Shown: positions 56,664 to 64,000 of the stretch, in pieces | Layout of the letters: every line of letters begins with the position of its first letter | How positions within the stretch are numbered: position 1 is the first letter of the stretch | Source of the DNA: Cylicocyclus nassatus | Lineage: Eukaryota; Nematoda; Chromadorea; Rhabditida; Strongylidae | NCBI GenBank assembly: GCA_958299035.1 | Contig: CATQJL010000316.1 | Location: forward strand, 14,168,347 to 14,232,346 | DNA length: 64,000 nt | Reading direction: 5' to 3' | The notes under the pieces: model-generated | The model's input: the letters and a program-made list of their open reading frames with translations, nothing else | The model's database searches: none | Told to the model about the DNA's origin: nothing | Position numbers and translations under genes: made by a program

Positions 56664-58585
56664 TATACTTGGGTCCGAATCGAATAGAAATTCGATCATT
56701 CGAATAAAACAGTCGAATATATTCGTATTCGTTCGATATTCGGAGTTCTTCCATTTTCGAATGATATTCGAAACTCGAATAATTGAGAAAACGGGGTTTC
56801 GAATAAAATTCGAAACTCGAATAATCAAAAAAGAGGGTTTCGAATAAAATTCGAAACTCGAATAATCAAAAAAGAGGGTTTCGAATAAAATTCGAAAACT
56901 CGAATAATCAAAAAACGAGGTTTCGAATATTATTCGAAAACTCGTATAGTCAAAAAACGGGGTTTCGAATAGATTTTATTCGAATGTTTTATTCGAATGT
57001 TTATTCGAATTCGTATTCGAATGTACTCCGTATTCAGATTATTCGACTTTGTTGCAGAGCCAACTGCTGAGTATCAAGCTCACTTCGTCCGCGTTTTTTT
57101 TTCGCAAAACTCGGTAATGCATTTTTTGCAACCGTTATACCTTTTAACTGTATGGAGAGTCGCATTCTTCCGACTGCTTGCGACAGTAAAAAAATCATAT
57201 GTGGATTTTGATTGATGCTTTTTCGATCAACGAGATTGTTCGCACCGCTATTGGCACCAAATCAGCAAAGAAGATATTAAATTCAAGCTCAGGTTCCGAG
57301 TTCATATACTGAATTGAAATGGCTGTTCTTCTTTCTTTGCATTGCTCATGCTTGCGGTACGCAAAGCCCACACTAGTGAGCATTCTGCTCGCATAAATTA
57401 TTGCACAACTGCCCATTCGTTACCTTGGAGTTTTTCGCAAATTGGTGTGAATTGAGTTAAGGACATCGCAGTTAAAGTGGAGGACTAAACGGTTTAGATC
57501 GCCGTGCGTGATTTGCCAGTTACGAGAGTGTCTTCAAATGTAACGCCAGCTTACTTCAAATGTTTAGCGTGTACAACTTACTAAAAAGATAAATGCAATG
57601 CATTCTGTACTTTTAGAATAGGTTTTGGACAATTTGAGTATTGCCATACCACGTCGCCACTGAAATGCCTGCAGTATGCCCGGGGTTATAGGGGCATTCG
57701 TGCTCGCTTCGCGGAAGAAACCACATGCCTCCGTCCACGACTAGCTTATACCACACAAGACGAAAGTCTGCGATGAACAGGCGATGTATCGTAGCATTTG
57801 TGGAATTTAAGTACATATTTGGCACCTTATTGCTTCAAAGGTCGCACACATAGCGCTATGAATCCGAACAGCTCGTTAGATGCTTACACCAAGTTGCAAT
57901 GTTTCTCATTATTAGATTTTAGCTCCAGCCATTACTTACTTACATTACTCCACTATCTTTACTCTGCTAAACGTCTTTGAAATCTAGTGGAAGATAAAAA
58001 ATATGGATAAAAATTTCCTTTATCGATTTTATCGAATTTTGGAAAATCTTGAGCTACAAGGGTGGGAGTTGGTACAGGGGTAAATGGGGATGCTGATTAC
58101 CAAAATCTATTTTCAGCAATTTTTGGAAAATTCTGAGCTAGGAGTTGGTATAGAGGATACTAGGGGGCTGATTATGATTGGATCGGCTTTAGCCAGATAC
58201 GTCGGCAAGTTTGAGATGTGATTGCTTTAGTTATTCGATAAATGATTCGAAGATTTATTCGAAATTCGACTTTCAATGTTCGAATATATTCGAAATTCAT
58301 TCAATCGACATTTTTGATTTTCCGAATTTATTCGAAATTCATTCGTTCGATATTTTTGATTTTCCGAATTTATTCGAAATTCATTCATTCAATATTTTTG
58401 ATTTTCCGAATTTATTCGAAATTCATTCATTCGATATTTTTGATTTTCCGAATTAATTCGAAATTCATTCATTCGATATTTTTGATTTTCCGAATTTTCG
58501 ATCTTCGTTTATTCGAAATTTTTCCTTTTCGAATTTATTCGATATTCATTCATTCAATGAAAAATTCTCGAATTACCCAAGTATA
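56664..58585. mobile_element. non-autonomous DNA transposon with 8-bp target duplication and TTCGAA arrays
   Basis: Ends TATACTTGGGT and its complement ACCCAAGTATA are flanked on both sides by GTAGAAAC (56656-56663 and 58586-58593), an 8-bp duplication as made by hAT-type elements. Just inside each end lies a tandem array rich in TTCGAA: about 40-47-bp units at 56750-56990, and about 45-bp units (TTCGAAATTCATTC, ATTTTTGATTTTCCG) at 58250-58570. The 1.1-kb centre has no transposase and includes a Helitron-like fragment at about 57985-58200. Confidence 0.8.
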
Positions 58586-59479
58586 GTAGAAACCATTATC
58601 AAATTCATAATCTTCTCTTTCCAAACTAAATGCAAGCAAATCAATTGAAAATTAAGAAAGTTATGAATATTTAAGGGTGGTTGCGGCAGCATTATGTCGA
58701 TCTAGTATATCTACGCAGCAAAACCATTTCTTCTTCAAACGGGAGAGAAAATGGTGATTGCGCTCGCACGTGCTGAAAATAGAAGACTTCCATAAAGATT
58801 CTTTAATATTTGTTAAATTTGTCGCCCGATGTCGAAGCTAAAGGCTACTGCATGACGAAGGCGTAGAAGCGGCATTAGTTGAGCGGTCGCAAACGCGACG
58901 CGTGCGTATTCTCACCGTTGTAAATCTTGCGCCTCATCCGCTCTGTGGCTAATAAAGCCGAATCCGCGCTTGAAGATATTGCGCCTTCGTGATGCAGTAG
59001 CCTATATCTGCCATTCAATAACGGACTCGCAATAATGCTCGTTTGCCCACCCTGTCGCGAGTACAAAAAGCAGCATTTCATTCTTCGAGAGAATAGTTTG
59101 GCTGTACCACTGTACCTCCCGAAACAGTCGCTCCCCCACACAACTCTTTTGAGCTAGAAATTGTCCGTTTTAAGTTTCAATCGCAATAAGTCATACGTTT
59201 CTCAAATCTAAATGGATGTCAGAGTATCATTGGACAAAGCAAAACAAGCTCAGAAGACGTTTTTGCTTTTACACCAGCTTTGATTCACCTCGAGACCGAA
59301 GCCAAAAACTAAAAACATTTAGCGAAAAATCGTAACTCCGCCCAAAAATGCTCTACAGCCCTATCTTGTTCACATATACGCTTTCCACATCAGACATTCA
59401 GATATGCCATTGCCGTATTTTTTTTTTCGGGAAACCAAGAAAACGAAAATTTTCTTGTTTTTGCTAAAGTTATGCTAGG
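58586..59479. other. unassigned DNA with a fold-back-family fragment
   Basis: No gene recognised. About 59205-59460 carries words of the TTAGGTTG fold-back family (ATTGGACAAAGCAAAACAAGC, GAAAATTTTC), without ends. Confidence 0.4.
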
Positions 59480-59820
59480 CATAGGCTCATAGGCTACTTT
59501 TCGTCATCGATCGATATTGATTTTATCGATTATTTGCAAAATTTGAGCTAGGGGGCTGGAATTTGGCAGAGGGGTGTAATCGAGCATGCTGATCACCCCC
59601 ACGGGGGTGATCAGCATGCTCGATTACCCCCCTGTGCCAAATTCCAGCCCTGTAGCTCAAATTTTGCAAAAAATCGATAAAATCGACATCGATCGATAAC
59701 GAAAAGTGGATGTGGCACCCGCCGGGGCCCGAAATGTATGTGTGCCAAGTTTGGTCCGGATCGGTTAAGAAATGGAATTTTCTATTCGGAACGTACGGCG
59801 GAGCCGGGTAAGCCAGCTAG
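59480..59820 (+). mobile_element. Helitron-like element, 5'-truncated
   Basis: Starts within the ATCGATCGATATTGAT core, passes a palindrome centre at about 59595 (GATCACCCCCACGGGGGTGATC), and ends GGTAAGCCAGCTAG|T at 59820. Its right arm keeps the complement of GAATAGAAAATTCCATTTCT, which E1 and E2 have lost from theirs, so it shows a fuller palindrome. Confidence 0.65.
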
Positions 59821-61474
59821 TATTTTATAATTCTCGAGGACAAGAGATTGTAAAGTGCTGAAAATTTGAATTTGTACTTCCACGGAGTCGTATCATACAA
59901 TCACTTATGTGGTTACAGCGTAGCATCACTTTGGTAAAAGCATGAAGATTTTCGTTTTTTGGTTTCATACGGAGAAAAAGACACAGCAACTTTATATACA
60001 GATGTCAGATGTGGATGTTCTTCATTAGGCATGCAAAAGACAGATACAGCTCTATACTCTTGCATGTTTGTTAGCGTTTTGGGATATACTTTATTGACTG
60101 TGCTACCTCCGGGCGCATAAATGTTGAACTTCTACGAACTAACCGGCACCTAAATATGCCACGCGCAAGTGATCGTACCCGAGACGGAACCTTAAGTATG
60201 CTCTTACTATTATTCAAAACTTCCCTTGCGCTTTGTGTACTCGGAGGGCATTATCGGTAAAGAGATTCGTGAAATAAAAATGACGTCAGCTACCCTACCG
60301 ATCCGCTCGCCCCTACAGCGTTTGCTATAAGCTTCCTGAGGCAAAGCCTTAGCACAACTTCGGATTCAATGTTGCGAAGAAAGGTGGTCGAAAAATCAAC
60401 TTTGAATCAAGTCTGTAAAGTAGTATTTGAGCTCTGCTGAATTCAAGAACGCAATCGGAATGTAAGTGACTTTACACTGAACCATCTTATAAACTGATTT
60501 GTGTATTGATCCGATCCAGGTAGTCTGTATGGTCTTAGCATCAATGCTAGTATTGGTAATTCGGGGGAAGACTACATCTAACAGCTCTTTCACCGTCGAG
60601 CCATATTGCAAATGTTTGGCGGGAATATATTATTGTGTGATAATAAGATGATACTCTTCATCTTTTGAGCAGAAGTTTCGGCGAAGTGTCGGCCTAATGA
60701 GTATATAATCTTGGTCACAGCTGAGAAATCTTGCTGATAGAGTTTAACGTCAGTGTCGTAAGCTAATAATGGTCATTGTAATGGTAATCACATGCACCAA
60801 AACCATAATCGGGTAATTAACTACAACCCTGTATCAGTCCAACGTGATATGATTTGCAGATCTTCGTCTTCAATTTTCTATTGCGTGATGAGATGTATTT
60901 AGAGACGTTCAATGGGACAGTCATCACATTTGCGATGTTTTCTGGAGACAAAAAAACGAAAACGCTTACCTTCCCAGAAGTAATCAACAATGGTCCAGAC
61001 TGCAGTCTCGAAATGGCAGGTCTTCGTTTGAAGCTTTTGGCACATCTTGATGTATCTTCTCTTCATGTGCGCAGGTCACACCCTACTTGGACTTGTCTGC
61101 GAGCAAGCCTTTGCTGAGCATATGCATCCCGAACAGTGGTTACCTGCACTGTTTTTTAGCTAAAGTCCTTACAGTGAACGATCCCTCTCAGGACTTTTGA
61201 TGTGCCAATTCTCGAAGCATCAGCATGGATTCACGATGCGGTTTCGCTTAGTGTTAATGCCAGGTTAGGCGTCTCTAGCTCTTTCTAGACGAAACAGCCA
61301 AACAGAGAGGCTCGCAATCGTCACGCTTAGTGAGGCCGCCATGTGAATTCACGCCGGTTTGCAAAGGTGACACAGGGATTGAGACAGAAGGTACAGTCTG
61401 CCACAATCCCAACCAGGCCAAAATTGGCATGGCGGGAATCCGTGTCGCGTGGGTATCGCGTCGGGTCTACAGCT
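59821..61474. other. unassigned DNA
   Basis: No gene could be assigned. A short protein-like stretch at about 60860-61050 is open on both strands and lies near splice-like signals, but no coherent exon set emerged. Confidence 0.35.
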
Positions 61475-61524
61475 AGCTAACATGCTCTCTTCTCAATCGC
61501 TTCGCTCTCTGCGACAGCGCGCTT

Positions 61525-62741
61525 ATGCAGCGCAAACCCCAGCGCTGCGAGCGCGCAAATTCAGCCGACTTTGGCCTGATCCCGATTGAGGAAGACTGTA
61601 TACACTTGAAATTAGGGTACGACGTGTCCTGCATCAAGCTGAGCGTTCATTTCCTTGCATTTGCAATAGTTACGATTGTTCCGCTAGTAGCTGCTTTCAT
61701 AGTAGTGCAAAGCAAAATTTTCATACTTCGCTTAAAGTAAGAACGTTCACTCAAAGGCGTTCAATTGCTTTCAGAATAAAAACAACTCACGCAAAGCAAT
61801 AAAAGCTATGGAGGAAATGAATTATCGATATAACTTTATCCTATATGGTACAGCAGCAAACACATCGTCTCCAGAATCAGCGAACGCTGCTCTCAAACAA
61901 TTGGAATCTATAAAGCCTAACTCTGAGAAGCAATGCAACCTCACTTCGTAAGTGTCAAACTTCAATCTTTTTGTGCAAGTCTCAGAATCGATAGCGAATT
62001 TGAATTCTGGATTCCGTATGTTCTACACTTCGCGAAGCCTTTGTTTCAGTGTGACAATTACTTACAAGTTGCGTGCGTATAGCAATACAGTTTGTTTCTC
62101 AACAATTTTTTGGCAGCTTTGAAATATAAGGTTATAAGGTTGTCAAATCAATGGACCGTTCCTTGCGCGATCGCAGCAGAAAACATATCGTTCGATAAAG
62201 GAAAGCAAGCTTTTCCATCCGAATACTTGCAAAAATATCGATCTAGTAATGTTTAGAAGTAAAGTGCGAAAATATTGGCTTTCAAGGTCTTTGTGCTAAA
62301 TTTGATTCTCGGAGACAAGCGCTTGGGAGAGACAAAAATCTATGTTTGTACTTTCAAAAGCTTACAGTACAATTATATATGTGAGAGTACCACAGCATTG
62401 CATGTGCTGGAACATTCCACTTTTTATTTTTTCAACTTCTGACCTTAGAAAAAAGCAATGTCCGATGTGCACAATATTTGCATGGCCGAGTTAAAGGTTT
62501 GCAGATGCGTTTTACACGAATTTGATTTTTATGTATTTTTTTTACTTTTGCTTTCAGACTTTACATGGATAAAAATTCCTGTGTTTGTTCGAATGCCAAT
62601 AGTGCTTATTTTCATATATCTAAAGATTTCCTAGATCTTCATATCCATATGCCGCGTTCGCGTAAGAAACGGTCACCAATTTCCGGACAGCCTATTAAGT
62701 TAACTTTAAGCCAGTACGAAAGGCCAAGATATATTTCGTAG
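61525..62741 (+). CDS. unrecognised small single-pass membrane protein with dibasic cleavage-like site
   Basis: The first frame (ATG 61525, not certain) ends in SVHFLAFAIVTIVPLVAAF, a TM helix. The next exon (61775-61947, after GCTTTCAG) encodes NKNNSRKAIKAMEEMNYRYN... with NTS and NLTS sequons and ends phase 2 at TC|GTAAGT. The last exon (62558-62741, after TTGCTTTCAG) completes the codon and reads LYMDKNSCVCSNANSAYF...PRSRKKRSPISG... to TAG 62739-62741. The RKKR-S site fits furin-like cleavage. The join from the TM exon is uncertain: the good donor CTTAAA|GTAAG (61737) gives the wrong phase and a 38-bp intron, while ATA|GTAGTG (61702) fits the phase with a 73-bp intron. Topology would be type II. 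No family recognised. Confidence 0.5.
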
Positions 62742-64000
62742 CTGGTAACAAGCACGAAAAACTCGGTTGCAATTTGAGATGCTAGTATTGCTAGACATAC
62801 AGTCTTCCTAGAACTGATTCGAGTGCTAAGGATGGAACTGAGTTGCTGTCCACTGATAACTATTGAAAATGCTTTACTGAAGAATGCGCATAGCGGAAAA
62901 CATCTGACAATATGTAAGAGCTCTTACATCTGCGCGTGCAGCTATGCATGGCCATTCATTTTGTTAGATAGGCACTCTCCTTCCGAACATTCGCTAAGTA
63001 AGTATAATTGGGTACATCTTGCTGCACGATTTGAGCATGTGCCAAAAAGATAGAACGTTAGAAATGAGATGCTCATCGTAAAGTTTGCTGCAAAAGTTCT
63101 GTCCGTTGTGTACAAATCAACCGTGAGATTCTGCCTTTCTGCGTATTTATCATCTGGAAGATTCTTCTGGATTTTTCTGATGCATACTAAACTTCATTGA
63201 AATTCTCAATCAAGCGAGATTGCATGCCTAAGATCTCAGCTGGCAGAAATATTCGCCTCAGAAGTATGTTCTTGTACAAAAATCTCCACACGCCATCGAG
63301 TTAAGCCTTTTTATGGGTTACAAAATAAGGGTGTTATGGGGTTACATATGTACAGTATCACTTTCACGAAAATTCGACAGCTTGTAGGATTGAGAATAGA
63401 GTGTCAGACAGAGCAAGGTGCTCTTTCAGACCATCGCCGGGGGGCAGCTGGACCGCAAACTCGAGCTTTTTTGCAGGCGGCCAGCAGAGTTTTGAGGCGC
63501 AGGGCGCCAAACCTTTAGCGAGCGGTACTTCCTTTGCTGTCGCATGTTCTGCCAGCGGGTAATAATACAGAATTTTCTATAAGCGGTCGTCAAATAATTT
63601 CTTTCAACGAGCGATGACCTAGTTTTAAGCGAGCGCTCTGACTTTTGTTACGCAGTTACGGCCAAAGGTATCATCGATGGTTTAATTTCCGAGTTTGGAG
63701 TAATTCCTGTCAGCGGTACTATGGGTTGTGGGGTCCTCCTGGGCCTGCGGGCTCCAATTTTGCATTTCTCGCAGAAAGTCCGCGAGAATGCGGCCAAAAA
63801 GCCGCAATCATTCCCGAGTATTCTGAAACCTGGCCAACATTCTTTTGATTATCTGCGAGCGAACCGCAGCGAACTATTTTTCCGGTGCCCGCTTGACCAT
63901 GATTCGCAGGGCTCTCCCGGCGATCATAAGAGTTTTTCAGAAACGAATAATGTAATTTTACAGTGGCATTTTGAAGATTAATAGTCAAGTGTAAGTATCT
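62742..64000. other. unassigned DNA at the right edge
   Basis: No gene recognised. A GC-richer block at 63410-63960 holds overlapping open frames on both strands without family resemblance; it may be part of a transposon running out of the window. Confidence 0.35.

Noticed and set aside
58211..58586. Repetitive open frames (SKFIHSIFLIFRIY-type)
   Set aside because: They are translations of the TTCGAA-rich subterminal array of the element at 56664-58585.
60854..61117. 87-codon open frame considered as an exon
   Set aside because: The opposite strand is equally open, with a donor-like GGGAAG|GTAAGC whose only nearby acceptor would leave a 28-bp intron. Neither strand gives a consistent model.

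Overview
The window is eukaryotic and most probably comes from a nematode, with a parasitic strongylid such as a hookworm the best guess. This is inferred from several things. Introns are short (45-50 bp) and end in TTTCAG. Exons of small membrane proteins begin just after TTTCAG sites, as trans-spliced nematode genes do. The repeats include RTE, Penelope-like, Tc1/mariner, MULE, hAT, Helitron-type and piggyBac-type elements in A+T-rich DNA. There is no bacterial gene organisation, rRNA or CRISPR array. Most of the DNA is transposon-derived or unassigned non-coding sequence.

Layout. 1-1067: non-coding, ending in a splice acceptor. 1068-1739: a Thr/Pro-rich exon made of 54-bp repeats, cut off by a Penelope-like retroelement (1740 to about 4626). 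5120-29149: a nearly identical 12-kb tandem duplication (copy 1 5120-17129, copy 2 17130-29149). Each unit holds the 3' exon of one membrane-protein gene, an RTE relic, several MITEs, palindromic Helitron-like elements and the first two exons of the next membrane-protein gene. 28751-35955: Helitron, mariner-type fold-back and piggyBac-type elements. 38455-38618: another Thr-rich terminal exon. 39757-43001: a young LTR retrotransposon lacking reverse transcriptase. 44886-50030: a Helitron, a MITE, a minus-strand gene fragment, a mariner MITE and a SINE-like relic. 51138-52711: a MULE transposase relic next to a hAT element with a perfect 8-bp target duplication. 55985-56290: a second membrane-protein gene start. 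56664-58585: another element with an 8-bp target duplication and TTCGAA-rich arrays. 61525-62741: a small membrane protein with a dibasic cleavage-like site.

The most interesting host signal is a family of small single-pass membrane proteins. The exon order is short cytoplasmic tail, transmembrane exon, Thr/Pro/Glu-rich ectodomain exon. Intron positions and phases match between members: phase 1 into the TM exon, and phase 1 out of it into terminal exons that all start with two bases of a split codon. Terminal exons lie at 1068, 8069, 20079 and 38455, and start-plus-TM exons at 13975, 25869 and 55985. The cassettes are therefore splice-compatible. The tandem duplication placed copy 1's start exons upstream of copy 2's terminal exon, and one base decides where that terminal exon stops. 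Gene products are inferred only from sequence; nothing here was searched against a database.
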